Below are positions 53,369 to 61,754 of a stretch of 64,000 bases of DNA, in pieces. The stretch's first letter is position 1. Every line of letters begins with the position of its first letter. The notes beneath the pieces were generated by a model. The model was not told the origin of the DNA, did no database searches, and was given only the letters and a program-made list of their open reading frames with translations. Origin of the DNA: JADGNZ01 sp035995985 (GTDB taxonomy: Bacteria; Acidobacteriota; Thermoanaerobaculia; Gp7-AA8); contig DASYJY010000035.1 of NCBI GenBank assembly GCA_035995985.1, positions 4,696 through 68,695 on the forward strand, in the 5' to 3' direction. A program made the translations under genes and the position numbers.

Positions 53369-53785
53369 ATTTCGTATCTCACTGACGACCCGATCGATGC
53401 CGCCGCACTCGTGAAGCGCGTGATGCGTCCGTCCGATGGCGCGTACGTGCTGTTCGAAGGCGTCGTGCGCAATCACCACGAAGGCAAGGCGGTCGAGTCG
53501 ATTTTCTACGATGCCTACCGGCCGATGGCGGAGAAGGAGATGGCGAAGATCGTCGAGGAGGTGCGGAGTTCGTATGCCGAGGTTGCGATCGATGTTGTGC
53601 ATCGCCTCGGGCAACTCGTCGTCGGCGACTCATCGATCGCGATCGTGGCCGCGTCGCCGCATCGTGCCGAGGCCTTCGAGGCGTGCCGGATGATGATCGA
53701 TCGCATCAAAGAGACCGTTCCGATCTGGAAAAAGGAGCGCGGACCGGGCGGCGAAGAGTGGGTCGGTTGGCAGGGCAAGTGCTGA
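53369..53785 (+). CDS. moaE: Molybdopterin synthase catalytic subunit MoaE, apparent ATT start
   Basis: The body is clear MoaE: YVLFEGVVRNHHEGKAVESI, YDAYRPMAEKEMAKIVEEV, VVHRLGQLVVGDSSIAIVAA, HRAEAFEACRMMID and the catalytic Lys in IWKKERG. With MoaD it inserts sulfur into precursor Z. The only usual start is GTG 53411, which would cut off 14 family-like residues (SYLTDDPIDAAAL). In the same frame the codon right after the previous gene's stop is CGC and then ATT at 53369, with GAGGTG in SD position five bases before. So a rare ATT start, coupled to the previous gene, is inferred. A sequence error is the alternative. Confidence 0.85.
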   Translation: MSYLTDDPIDAAALVKRVMRPSDGAYVLFEGVVRNHHEGKAVESIFYDAYRPMAEKEMAKIVEEVRSSYAEVAIDVVHRLGQLVVGDSSIAIVAASPHRAEAFEACRMMIDRIKETVPIWKKERGPGGEEWVGWQGKC

Positions 53786-53786
53786 C

Positions 53787-54488
53787 ATGACCACTTCCCA
53801 CAACGTCTCCGACCGCCAGCTCCCGCGCGGCGCCGGCGACGCGGCCGAGGTACCGCCGATTCCTGCCGCGAGCGTGATCGTGTTGCGTGACTCGCCGCTG
53901 GAAGTGCTGATGATCCGCCGCCATTCGAAGTCATCGTTCGTGCCGGATGCGTGGGTCTTTCCCGGCGGCGTCGTTGAACCTTCCGATCATGACCTCGGCG
54001 ATGGAACAGAGCTCGCGACGATGCGCGTCGCCGCCGCACGCGAATTGTTCGAAGAGAGTGGCATCTGGCTGGGCGCTCCGCTCCCGGATGCGGATGCAAA
54101 ACGCCGCAAGCTGCTGGCTGCCGAAATCACGTTCGCGTCGCTGCTCAACGAATCGCCGCTCGATCTCGAGAAACTCGTCTGGACGTCGCGCTGGATTACG
54201 CCGGTCGGTGTTCCGAAGCGATTCGACACCTATTTTTTTCTCGCTGCCGTCGATCGCAACGCGATCGCCTCGGTCGAAAACGTCGAAGCGGTCGAAGTGA
54301 TCTGGATTCCGCCGGCCGAGGCGATCGAGAAACTGCAGATCGTCTTTCCGACGCAGAAGAACCTCGAAGCGCTGGCCGGATTCGCGTCAGCCGAGGAATT
54401 GCTCGCCTCGCGCCGAGGAGTGGACGTGGCGACGACGCGGCCGGTGCTCGTCGTCGAAGACGGAAAGAAGAGGATCATCCTGCCGTGA
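53787..54488 (+). CDS. Nudix hydrolase, NUDT19-like
   Basis: The 233-residue product has a Nudix box in divergent form, GGVVEPSDHD followed by AAARELFEESGIWLG, where RELFEES carries the metal-binding glutamates. A long insertion lies between the G of the box and the RE...EE helix, as in NUDT19/NUDT7-like coenzyme A hydrolases. The C-terminal VPKRFDTYFFLAAV and VIWIPPAEAIEKL are also typical. The next gene (MBL) starts inside its stop codon. Substrate, possibly an acyl-CoA, is inferred from the family. Confidence 0.88.
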   Translation: MTTSHNVSDRQLPRGAGDAAEVPPIPAASVIVLRDSPLEVLMIRRHSKSSFVPDAWVFPGGVVEPSDHDLGDGTELATMRVAAARELFEESGIWLGAPLPDADAKRRKLLAAEITFASLLNESPLDLEKLVWTSRWITPVGVPKRFDTYFFLAAVDRNAIASVENVEAVEVIWIPPAEAIEKLQIVFPTQKNLEALAGFASAEELLASRRGVDVATTRPVLVVEDGKKRIILP

Positions 54489-55279
54489 TCATTCGCGACA
54501 TCACCGCTCCGAATCCGGGCGCGTTCACGTTGAGCGGAACGCGGACCTATCTCCTCGGCGAGTCGGCGGTGATCGATCCGGGTCCCGCGATCAATTCGCA
54601 CATCGACGCGATTCGAATGGCGATGCCGAGGCTGACCACGATTCTGATCACGCACCGGCATGGTGACCACGCACCGGCCGCGGTGCCGCTGAAGAGAATG
54701 ACTGGCGCACGAATCGTCGCGCCGCGCGGCGTGCTCGATGACACGCTCGTCGATCAGCGCGTCGCCGGCGGCGACACGATTGCGGTCGAAGACGAAACGC
54801 TCGAAGTGATCGCCACGCCGGGACACACCGCCGAACACGTTTGCTTTCTGACATCAGCCGGCGATCTCTTCGCCGGCGATACGGTCCTCGGCGAAGGGAC
54901 GACGGCGATCTTTCCGCCCGACGGATCGATGCGTGATTACATCGCCTCGCTGCGGCTCCTCCTGACGCACAATCCGAAACGAATCTTCCCCGCGCACGGA
55001 CCGACACGCGATGATGCCGCCACCTTGATTGAGCAATATATTGGTCATCGAATTCAGCGGGAAAAACAGGTCCTCGATGCGCTCACGAACGGTGCGACGT
55101 CCGCGGCGTCGATGCGGCAGCGTATCTATCCCGATCTCGATCCGCGGCTTCACGGCGCGGCGGAGATTCAGATCGCGGCGCATCTGATCAAGCTCGTCGA
55201 AGATGGGGCGGTGATTCAGAACGGGACCGGCGATTATCTGGTTACAGGATCCGGTCGAGACCGCGAACGAGTCCGGTGA
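54485..55279 (+). CDS. Metallo-beta-lactamase fold hydrolase, LACTB2-like
   Basis: The 264-residue product has the metal motif THRHGDHAPA, His in ATPGHTAEHV, Asp in FAGDTVLG and His in FPAHGPT, so the binuclear zinc site is complete. The C-terminal winged-helix-like part (HRIQREKQVLDALTNGATSA) is that of LACTB2 relatives, which cut RNA or thioesters. The GTG at 54485 overlaps the Nudix stop. Its last 38 bp overlap the convergent dapB-like gene, which encodes the C-terminal tail TGSGRDRERVR in this frame. Confidence 0.92.
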   Translation: MIIRDITAPNPGAFTLSGTRTYLLGESAVIDPGPAINSHIDAIRMAMPRLTTILITHRHGDHAPAAVPLKRMTGARIVAPRGVLDDTLVDQRVAGGDTIAVEDETLEVIATPGHTAEHVCFLTSAGDLFAGDTVLGEGTTAIFPPDGSMRDYIASLRLLLTHNPKRIFPAHGPTRDDAATLIEQYIGHRIQREKQVLDALTNGATSAASMRQRIYPDLDPRLHGAAEIQIAAHLIKLVEDGAVIQNGTGDYLVTGSGRDRERVR

Positions 55280-56009
55280 ATTCGCGCACGCGGCGGATTG
55301 CGAGCAACGTTCCTCCGATGTAAGGCGCCGCACCGCGACCGCCGTCGTAATGCAGCGTGAGACGCTCGTCTTCCTGTCCGAATCGGACTTCGAGACCAAT
55401 AGTGTAACCCGGCAGCCGAATCGAGTGGATTCTCGATCCATCCACGCCCGCTCCTCGCGCTTCTTTCTCGCCGATCGTCGAGTCGACCGGCACGTCCACT
55501 TGCTGTTCGCGAACCTCGGAGATCCGCCAGGCCAGCTCGCGAGCCATACCGCTCGGCGCGTCAATCTTCCCCGCGTACGCGCTATCAATGATTTCCCAAC
55601 TCGGCAGATATTTCGCGGCCTCGACAGCGAATCGCTGCAGCAGCGCGGCGGTGATCGCGAAGTTGCCTACTGCAACGACGCCTACGGACGCGGATTTCGC
55701 AGCGTCGTCGATCTGGGTGAAATCCTCCAGCGTCAATCCTGAGCTCCCGATCACGATGTGCAGGCCACGGCTGATCGCTGCCAGGACGTGGCCTTTCACA
55801 GAAGCTGCGCTGGTGTAGTCGACGAAAACATCAGACGCTGTCGTCAGCGCATCGTCAACCGAAGAGCTAATGGTGACGTCGCCAATTTTCTTGCCGCTGG
55901 CGCGCCTCGCCGCAGCGGCAACCAGTTGAAGATCGTGAGCTTCATCGATCGCTTGCGCGAGTGGCTTCCCCACCCAGCCCGTTACTCCGGCCACAGTGAC
56001 TCGGATCAT
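55242..56009 (-). CDS. dapB: 4-hydroxy-tetrahydrodipicolinate reductase-like protein (DapB), divergent
   Basis: The 255-residue product has the DapB layout: Rossmann loop VTVAGVTGWVGKPLAQAI, FVDYTSAASVKGHV, VIGSSGLTLED and the KIDAPSGMARELA catalytic segment. The Lys (in AGKIDAPSG) is kept, but the two His that precede it in enteric DapB (HHxxK) are replaced by A-Y, and NF-S/A and the late GxHxV motif are altered as well. DapB makes tetrahydrodipicolinate for lysine and peptidoglycan. With the general-acid His gone, activity or substrate may differ. No other dap gene is near. It is convergent with MBL and divergent from argF (42 bp). Confidence 0.8.
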   Translation of the reverse strand: MIRVTVAGVTGWVGKPLAQAIDEAHDLQLVAAAARRASGKKIGDVTISSSVDDALTTASDVFVDYTSAASVKGHVLAAISRGLHIVIGSSGLTLEDFTQIDDAAKSASVGVVAVGNFAITAALLQRFAVEAAKYLPSWEIIDSAYAGKIDAPSGMARELAWRISEVREQQVDVPVDSTIGEKEARGAGVDGSRIHSIRLPGYTIGLEVRFGQEDERLTLHYDGGRGAAPYIGGTLLAIRRVREFTGLVRGLDRIL

Positions 56010-56051
56010 CAAGCGATCATACGGCCCTTCGCACGTACAATCCGCACCGCA

Positions 56052-56975
56052 ATGAGGCACAAAGACTTCCTCGAAATTCACGACTACTCCGCCGACGAGG
56101 TGCGCGAGATCTTCGAGATCGCTCGCGACATGAAGGCCGATCGCGAGAAGTACCGCGATGCGCTGAAGGGAAAGACGCTGGCGATGATCTTCGAGAAATC
56201 GTCGACTCGCACGCGCGTCTCCTTCGAAGTGGGGATGTTCCAGATGGGCGGCCACGCGCTCTTTCTGTCTTCCCGCGACATCCAGATCGGACGTGGCGAG
56301 CCGATTTACGACAGCGCGAAAGTCCTCTCGCGCTACGTCGACGGCATCATGGCCCGCACGTTCGCGCACAAGACGGTCACGGAGCTCGCCGAGTATTCGA
56401 GCGTGCCGGTCATCAACGGACTCACCGATCTCTCGCACCCGATGCAGGCGATGACCGATTACTTCACCGCCTGGGAGCACCTCGGCGATCTCAAAGGCCG
56501 CAAGCTCGCCTACATCGGCGACGGCAACAACATGGCCCACTCGCTGATGTTCGGCGCGTCGAAGGTAGGGATGCACATCTCCATCGCCACGCCGCCTAGC
56601 TACGCGCCCGATCCGATGATCGTCGCGCAATCGCAGGGCGATGCTGATTACGCTGGTACGAAGGTCACCATCACGACGTCGATCGACGAAGCGGTGCGCG
56701 ATGCCGACGTCGTGGAGACGGACGTGTGGGCGTCGATGGGGCAGGAAGCGGAAGCGCAGAAACGACAGAAAGACTTCGAAGGTTGGATGGTCGATTCGCG
56801 CGTGATGTCGCTCGCGAAGAAGGACGCCATCTTCATGCACTGCCTTCCCGCCCATCGCGGCGAGGAAGTGGCCGGCGAGGTCATCGACTCGCCGCAATCA
56901 GTCATCTACGACGAAGCCGAGAACCGGCTGCACGTGCAGAAGGCGATCATGTACGTGTTGATGAAGAATGCCTGA
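56052..56975 (+). CDS. argF: Ornithine carbamoyltransferase
   Basis: The 307-residue enzyme has the carbamoyl-phosphate loop EKSSTRTRVSFE, HPMQAMTDY, the SAM-like KLAYIGDGNNMAHSL, VWASMGQE and the catalytic HCLPAHRGEEV. It makes citrulline from ornithine and carbamoyl phosphate in arginine synthesis. The start ATG 56052 (MRHKDFLEIHDYSADEVREI) fits the family. No other arg genes are in the window. Its last 8 bp overlap the next gene. Confidence 0.96.
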   Translation: MRHKDFLEIHDYSADEVREIFEIARDMKADREKYRDALKGKTLAMIFEKSSTRTRVSFEVGMFQMGGHALFLSSRDIQIGRGEPIYDSAKVLSRYVDGIMARTFAHKTVTELAEYSSVPVINGLTDLSHPMQAMTDYFTAWEHLGDLKGRKLAYIGDGNNMAHSLMFGASKVGMHISIATPPSYAPDPMIVAQSQGDADYAGTKVTITTSIDEAVRDADVVETDVWASMGQEAEAQKRQKDFEGWMVDSRVMSLAKKDAIFMHCLPAHRGEEVAGEVIDSPQSVIYDEAENRLHVQKAIMYVLMKNA

Positions 56976-57960
56976 CGCACAAACCCGACACACGCGCGGC
57001 CTGACCGTCGTCATCATCCTCGGCGTGATTTTTTTTGCGCTGCTGGCGCTGCTGATTCTGCGCAGCGGGAAACATGGTGACGCGCCGCCGCCGGCGTCGG
57101 AAAACCTGTCGGTGCTTGCGCTGCGGCTTCGGCTTCGTACGCAGCCGACGGCGAATGCGCCCGTTGTCGCGACGGCGACGAACGGCGAAAAGCTGATCGT
57201 GCTCGAAGACCGCGGCGCGTGGGTTCGCGTGCAGGACGACGACGGCATGACCGGCTGGGCCGAGCGCAACTCGCTGGAGCGCACGTCCGAGCGCGAGCGC
57301 CGCCTGGCGCGCTACGAAACGATTCGCAAGCTGCCTGCACTCAACGCCATCGTCAGTGCGCGCACGCCGCTCTACGCCGGCCCCGGGATTTTTTATCCGA
57401 TCATCGGCGAGCTGTCGGCGGAGACGCAGGTGAAGGTTTACACGCGCGACCACGATTTCTACGCGCTCGATCACGACAACCAAATCGCGTACGCGGATGT
57501 CGATGCGATCGACGTCAGTTCCGCCGGCACGCGTCAGGTCGAAGTGCATACCGATACCACCGCCACTGACACCGCCGCGACCACGTCCGCCGCTCCGCCG
57601 GAAACCGAGTCGCAGCCGCCGACCGAAACCGCGCCAGCCGAGGTGCATGTGGCGACGGACAACGGCGGCGTTTACTCCGCGGTGCCGGCCGGCGGCACGC
57701 AGCCGGAGGAGACCGATCGCGTCGTTCCGCGTTATCCGATGATGGCGCGCCGCGCCGGGATTCAGGGACCGGTCGTCGTCCGCGGGATTGTCCGCCGCGA
57801 TGGGACCATCGACAACGTGGAAGTCATCCGCGATCTCCCCTACGGCCTCGGCGACGCCGCTCGCGACGCGGTGAGCCAGTGGCACTTCCGGCCGGCGACG
57901 GTTCGCGGCGAGCCGATTGATGTGTATTACACGGTGACCGTGAATTTCCGATTGCAGTGA
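56968..57960 (+). CDS. Membrane-anchored SH3-domain protein with TonB-type C-terminus
   Basis: The 330-residue protein has one N-terminal membrane helix (LTVVIILGVIFFALLALLIL), two bacterial SH3-like domains (residues about 48-95 with LRLRTQPTANAPVVATATNG, and 115-165 with TPLYAGPGIFYPIIGELSAE), a Thr/Pro/Glu-rich spacer of about 50 residues and a TonB C-terminal domain (RYPMMARRAGIQGPVVVRGI ... QWHFRPATVRGEPID). This order differs from classical TonB, since SH3 domains bind cell-wall peptides. It may link the inner membrane, wall and an outer-membrane partner. It is the last gene before the perfect inverted repeat at 57982-58086. Confidence 0.88.
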   Translation: MPDAQTRHTRGLTVVIILGVIFFALLALLILRSGKHGDAPPPASENLSVLALRLRLRTQPTANAPVVATATNGEKLIVLEDRGAWVRVQDDDGMTGWAERNSLERTSERERRLARYETIRKLPALNAIVSARTPLYAGPGIFYPIIGELSAETQVKVYTRDHDFYALDHDNQIAYADVDAIDVSSAGTRQVEVHTDTTATDTAATTSAAPPETESQPPTETAPAEVHVATDNGGVYSAVPAGGTQPEETDRVVPRYPMMARRAGIQGPVVVRGIVRRDGTIDNVEVIRDLPYGLGDAARDAVSQWHFRPATVRGEPIDVYYTVTVNFRLQ

Positions 57961-57981
57961 TGGTTGAGATCCTGCCGAACC

Positions 57982-58086
57982 ACCAGCACAGACAAGAGTG
58001 TCTGTGCCACACCGGCTCTCCCGCTTCGCTCGGATGCGCAAGTACGGAAGGGTCAATGTGGCACAGACACTCTTGTCTGTGCTGGT
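57982..58086. repeat. Perfect 30-bp inverted repeat with nested hairpins, family D
   Basis: Arms 57982-58011 and 58057-58086 are exact reverse complements over 30 bp, with a 45-bp spacer. Each arm contains its own palindrome, CACAGACA-AGAG-TGTCTGTG. It lies between two convergent genes (21 bp after one stop, 7 bp from the other) and may end transcription both ways. The same core motif is seen as spurious reading frames (TDKSVCAT-like) in many unrelated bacterial genomes. Confidence 0.95.
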
Positions 58087-58093
58087 GTTCGCG

Positions 58094-58735
58094 CTAAATC
58101 ACACCTAAGTCAATCGCCCGCAGCACCGCGCGAGTGCGATCTCGCACTCCCAGCTTCGCCAGAAGGTTCGAGATGTGATTCTTCACGGTGCCGTCGGTGA
58201 TGTTGAGCAGGTCGCCGATTTCCTTGTTGCTGTAGCCGCCGGCGAGGAGGCGCAGGATGGTTCGTTCGCGGTCGGTGAGCGGCTCGGGGAGGTCGACGGA
58301 TTCGAACGAGGAGTCGCTCCTCTCCAGTGCGCGCATGATCCGCTCGGTGATGACCGGCTCGATGCACGTTCCTCCATCAGCGAGCGTCCGAATCGCGCCG
58401 GCGAGCCGTTCCAGCGAGACGTCCTTGAGCAGCCAGCCTTTCGCGCCGGCGCGGACGGCTTCGAACAAAATCGCGTCGTCGTCGAACGTCGTCAGGATCA
58501 GTGTCGGACGCGCGGCGTTGCGTTCGCGCAGGGTGCGCAGGACGCCGACGCCGTCGAGTTTCGGCATGCGCAGGTCGAGCAGGACGACGTCCGGCTTCTC
58601 GCGCTCGATCACTTCGACCGCTTCTTCACCATCGCTGGCCTCGGCGACGACTTCGATGTCCGGCACGAGCGCGAGGAGGCTGCGCAGGCCCTGGCGAACG
58701 ATGGTTTGATCCTCGACGATGCAGATGCGAATCAC
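58094..58735 (-). CDS. NarL/LuxR-type response regulator
   Basis: The 213-residue regulator has a receiver domain (IRICIVEDQTIVRQGLRSLL; phospho-acceptor Asp in VVLLDLRMPKLDG; Lys in WLLKDVS) and a C-terminal LuxR helix-turn-helix (LTDRERTILRLLAGGYSNKE, IGDLLNITDGTVKNHI). It is the partner of the histidine kinase whose gene overlaps it by 4 bp. Being last in the operon of the lipoprotein-sorting-like system, it probably controls that operon. Confidence 0.94.
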   Translation of the reverse strand: MIRICIVEDQTIVRQGLRSLLALVPDIEVVAEASDGEEAVEVIEREKPDVVLLDLRMPKLDGVGVLRTLRERNAARPTLILTTFDDDAILFEAVRAGAKGWLLKDVSLERLAGAIRTLADGGTCIEPVITERIMRALERSDSSFESVDLPEPLTDRERTILRLLAGGYSNKEIGDLLNITDGTVKNHISNLLAKLGVRDRTRAVLRAIDLGVI

Positions 58736-59847
58736 GCGGTGGCTCCGAGCGGGAGCGTCACGTGGAGCGAGAAGCCGCGGCCGCGCATCGACGTCACTTC
58801 GAACGTGCCGCGCGCCTGTTGCACGCGCTCGCGAAGACCGAGGAGGCCGTTGCCGAACGTGACGTTGTCGGCGCCGACGCCGTCGTCGCGCGCATCGATC
58901 GACAGCGTGTGCTCGGCAGTGCCGAGGTTCAGCCAGAGATTGCGCGCGCCGGAGTGACGCACAGCGTTGGTCACGATTTCCTGCACGGTCCGCAGCGCGA
59001 CCTCGGCGATGTTCGCGTCGGCCACGGCCAGCTCGCGTGGAAAGTTGAGATGGAGCGACGGCGCGACGATTACATCGCGCAGCGATTCGAGCGACGACGT
59101 CAGATCGACAGGTTCGTCATTGCGAAGGCGGCTGACGACGTCGCGAACGTCGGCTAGGAGATGCTTTGCGATCGACTTGCTCTTCTCGATCGGCTCCTTC
59201 GCATCGCCCGACGCGAGATGCCCGGCCACTTCGAGATTGAGACTGAGCGCGGTCAGGTGATGGCCGAGGAGATCGTGGAGGTCGCGCGCGATGCGGAGGC
59301 GTTCCGAGGTGCGGCTGCTGATCTCGAGCAACTCCGTGGTCATGCGCAGCTCCGCATTGGCCTCGGCCAGCGCCTTCCGCGCCTCCACCTCCGAGTGGGC
59401 GACGTGCATCGAGAAAAGAGAGAACAGCGAAAACGCAAAGTAGACGAGCGCGTAGATGACCGGCGAACCGTCGGTGGCCGAAACGATGATGCCGAGGACG
59501 ATGCAGTTGATCGCGATGACGATGATGGCGACGCGCGGCCGGTAGGCGCCGAGTTGCGCGGCGATGATCACCAGCAGTACGGGTTGAAAGCCGGTGGGCT
59601 GCATCGAGATGCAGACGTACGCGGCCAGTGTTTCGACGACGAGCATCGAAATCTTCGTCGGCGTGCCGCATCCCGGCCGCGTTCCAAAAAGGAACGCGAT
59701 GATGAAAACGACGAACGCGACGAAAAGCACGGCCGCGCGCGGGGCAACCAGCGATCGGTACTGCGCCTCCCACAGCACGCTCGGGATGGCCACGATGACC
59801 CACGTCATCACGCCGACCCACTTCATCTTCTGTTCGTTGACGTTCAT
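58732..59847 (-). CDS. Membrane histidine kinase, HisKA_3 (NarX/DesK) type
   Basis: The 371-residue kinase has about six membrane helices in residues 10-150 (AAVLFVAFVVFIIAFLFGTR, VALIYALVYFAFSLFSLFSM-like) and no large sensor domain, then a HisKA_3 segment with phospho-His in RIARDLHDLLGHHLTALSL and a HATPase domain (VTNAVRHSGARN, DARDDGVGADN, GNGLLGLRERVQQA). A membrane-embedded sensor is the pattern of DesK-like kinases that feel membrane state. This would suit control of an envelope transport system. Confidence 0.92.
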   Translation of the reverse strand: MNVNEQKMKWVGVMTWVIVAIPSVLWEAQYRSLVAPRAAVLFVAFVVFIIAFLFGTRPGCGTPTKISMLVVETLAAYVCISMQPTGFQPVLLVIIAAQLGAYRPRVAIIVIAINCIVLGIIVSATDGSPVIYALVYFAFSLFSLFSMHVAHSEVEARKALAEANAELRMTTELLEISSRTSERLRIARDLHDLLGHHLTALSLNLEVAGHLASGDAKEPIEKSKSIAKHLLADVRDVVSRLRNDEPVDLTSSLESLRDVIVAPSLHLNFPRELAVADANIAEVALRTVQEIVTNAVRHSGARNLWLNLGTAEHTLSIDARDDGVGADNVTFGNGLLGLRERVQQARGTFEVTSMRGRGFSLHVTLPLGATA

Positions 59848-59852
59848 CGCGC

Positions 59853-60929
59853 TCAGAAATACACCCGCGCGCCGGCGGTGGTCACGCGGCGCACCTGCAT
59901 GTACGACAGCTCGCTGCCGCGCGCGCCGGCGAATTCGGTGTCGATGGCGTAGATGCTGACGTTGGGACGCATGCGAAGCGACAGCGTAGCGCGCGCGAGC
60001 AGCGATCGGTCGCGGAGATTGGTGATGGCGATGAGCTCGACGTCGAGTTTGTCGTGCGGGACGTCGACGCGGATGAAGCCGTAGTTGCGCGCCATGCGTA
60101 ACGGCGAATACGCCGCGTTGACCGCGCGGAAGGACTTCGCGTCGTGCGCGAAATCGGCCGCCGATCGAAAGGCGCGGAACGCGTTTTCGTCGAGTCCATC
60201 GCCGCCGTGATACAGCTCGGCGACGACGTTGACGTTGCCGCGGAACGTGAACTGGCCGCCGATGAGCGCATGCCGCCGCGCGATTTCGCCGTGCAGTTCG
60301 AGCGCATCGCCGAAGACGCGCGCGGCGCTGACGCCTTGCTGGACACCGTCGTCGTCGCGGCGGAAGTGGAGGGAGACGTCGGTTCCGGCGATGAGCCGGT
60401 AGACGCGTCCGGCGACCGCGCCGTCATTCAGCGCGTAGAGCGAAACGTTCGTGCCGCGGATGAAGAGATCGGTGCGGATCATGTCGACACCAACATTCGC
60501 GGAGCGGCGGTCCGATGGATCGGCAGGATTTTTTTTCGGACTGACGAACGCGGTTGGATTCCAGGCGTAGCCGGTGCCCCACTTTTCGATGACGCGGCCG
60601 ATGGTGACGTCGAGCCACGGTTTCGGATTGAGCTGGACGAACGCTTCTCCGACATCCGCACGTTGCGATCCTCCCTCGGCGGCATCGCCGCGCAGCTTGA
60701 GGTGAAACTTCCACCCGCGGCTGTCGGGTGCGGCGTCGAGGAAAGCGACGGCATCGCCGGAGCCGCTGCTGTACGGCAGTCCGGCAATGTTGCGCGGGTT
60801 CAGCGCGGACGCTGCGTTCGCGGGAGTGAGCTGCCATTCCGCGCCGGCGGAGCCGAAGAATTTGAAGGTTTCGGCGTGCAACGATGTCGTGGCGATCAAC
60901 ATCGCCGCGATAAGAATCGTCTTCACCAT
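59853..60929 (-). CDS. Predicted outer-membrane beta-barrel protein
   Basis: The 358-residue product has a signal peptide (MVKTILIAAMLIATTSLHAE) and many alternating amphipathic strands with aromatic girdles, e.g. WKFHLKLRGDAAEGG, LELHGEIARRHALIGGQFTF and NVNVVAELYHGG; it ends with AGARVYF, whose terminal Phe is the barrel-sorting signal. Early there is GRVIEKWGTGYAWNPTAF, as in porin-like/DUF1302 proteins. The start at 60927-60929 lies a few bases inside the end of the upstream LolA-like gene. It may receive what that carrier brings to the outer membrane. Confidence 0.8.
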   Translation of the reverse strand: MVKTILIAAMLIATTSLHAETFKFFGSAGAEWQLTPANAASALNPRNIAGLPYSSGSGDAVAFLDAAPDSRGWKFHLKLRGDAAEGGSQRADVGEAFVQLNPKPWLDVTIGRVIEKWGTGYAWNPTAFVSPKKNPADPSDRRSANVGVDMIRTDLFIRGTNVSLYALNDGAVAGRVYRLIAGTDVSLHFRRDDDGVQQGVSAARVFGDALELHGEIARRHALIGGQFTFRGNVNVVAELYHGGDGLDENAFRAFRSAADFAHDAKSFRAVNAAYSPLRMARNYGFIRVDVPHDKLDVELIAITNLRDRSLLARATLSLRMRPNVSIYAIDTEFAGARGSELSYMQVRRVTTAGARVYF

Positions 60930-61636
60930 TTGCCCAGCGCGTCCTTCGTGAACATCTTCTCGGCGTTTTCTTTCGGCGTCAGGTTCGCGTAGCGCATCAC
61001 CGTGCGATTGCCCGGACGCAGCAGGTCGTCGATCTCGATCTCCGTCACCACGCGGCGGCCGGCCATCGTTCCGTAGGCTTTGTACGTCGCGCGCTTGATC
61101 AGCTTTCCGGAGACGACGTAAAAATCGGCGCGGCGCGGCTCGTACGACTGCTTGTCGATCCACAGCCGCACGCGGTTGTAGGCGACAGACGGATCCTTGG
61201 CCACGAGGTCGATGACGAATGCGTCGCCGTCGTCGGCCACCGCAGTCGCGTTGTAATCGACGGTGAAGCTCGTACGAGCCACGTCGCCGTTCGAAGCCTG
61301 TCCCATCAATCGTTGCAGCGGCGAGATGCGGATCGGACGGCTCGCGGTCGGGATGTAGATCCACATCGCGTCGCGCAGCATGAGCAGGTACTTGCCCTTC
61401 TCCGTCTGCGGAAAGGTGAACTCGACCACGCTCCGGTCGCTGCTCTTTCCATAGACGCGAAAGCGCGATGTGTCGGTCTTGCCGCTGGGCACAAACGAGG
61501 TCAACTCCACGTCGACGGAGAAGCTCTCTATCGGATTGCGAAAGACATCGGCGCGTGCGAGTACGGATGCGGCTTTGTCATCCGCGATCAACGGCAGTGC
61601 GGCGAAAAGAAATGCAATGGCAATGAGTCGTTTCAT
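60923..61636 (-). CDS. Outer-membrane lipoprotein-sorting protein, LolA-like
   Basis: The 237-residue periplasmic protein has a signal peptide (MKRLIAIAFLFAALPLIAD) and the LolA-like beta half-barrel pattern: VDVELTSFVPSGKTDTSRF, EFTFPQTEKGKYLLMLRDAM, WIYIPTASRPIRISPLQRLM then SFTVDYNATAV, and YNRVRLWIDKQSYEPRRADF. This matches the LolA_like family often found beside FtsX-type ABC permeases or MMPL proteins and barrels. It would take a hydrophobic cargo from the permease complex across the periplasm. GGAGA precedes ATG 61634-61636. Cargo unknown. Confidence 0.9.
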   Translation of the reverse strand: MKRLIAIAFLFAALPLIADDKAASVLARADVFRNPIESFSVDVELTSFVPSGKTDTSRFRVYGKSSDRSVVEFTFPQTEKGKYLLMLRDAMWIYIPTASRPIRISPLQRLMGQASNGDVARTSFTVDYNATAVADDGDAFVIDLVAKDPSVAYNRVRLWIDKQSYEPRRADFYVVSGKLIKRATYKAYGTMAGRRVVTEIEIDDLLRPGNRTVMRYANLTPKENAEKMFTKDALGKW

Positions 61637-61645
61637 TTTTTCTCC

Positions 61646-61753
61646 GGGGTGTGGGGAGTTGGGTGTGGGGTGTGGGAGAAAAGGCAACGTCAAGGCAAGC
61701 GCGCCTTTCGCCGGCCTCTGCTCCCACTCCCCACCCCCTACTCCCCACTCCCA
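61646..61753. repeat. Inverted-repeat element, family E (GGGGAGTGGGGAG type)
   Basis: Left arm from 61646 and right arm to 61753 are imperfect reverse complements built of degenerate GGGGTGTGG / GGGGAGTGG units; the centre (61680-61700) also shows GCGCGCC symmetry. It fills the gap between the permease stop and the LolA-like start within one operon, so the transcript probably contains a large hairpin there. Confidence 0.8.
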
Positions 61754-61754
61754 T

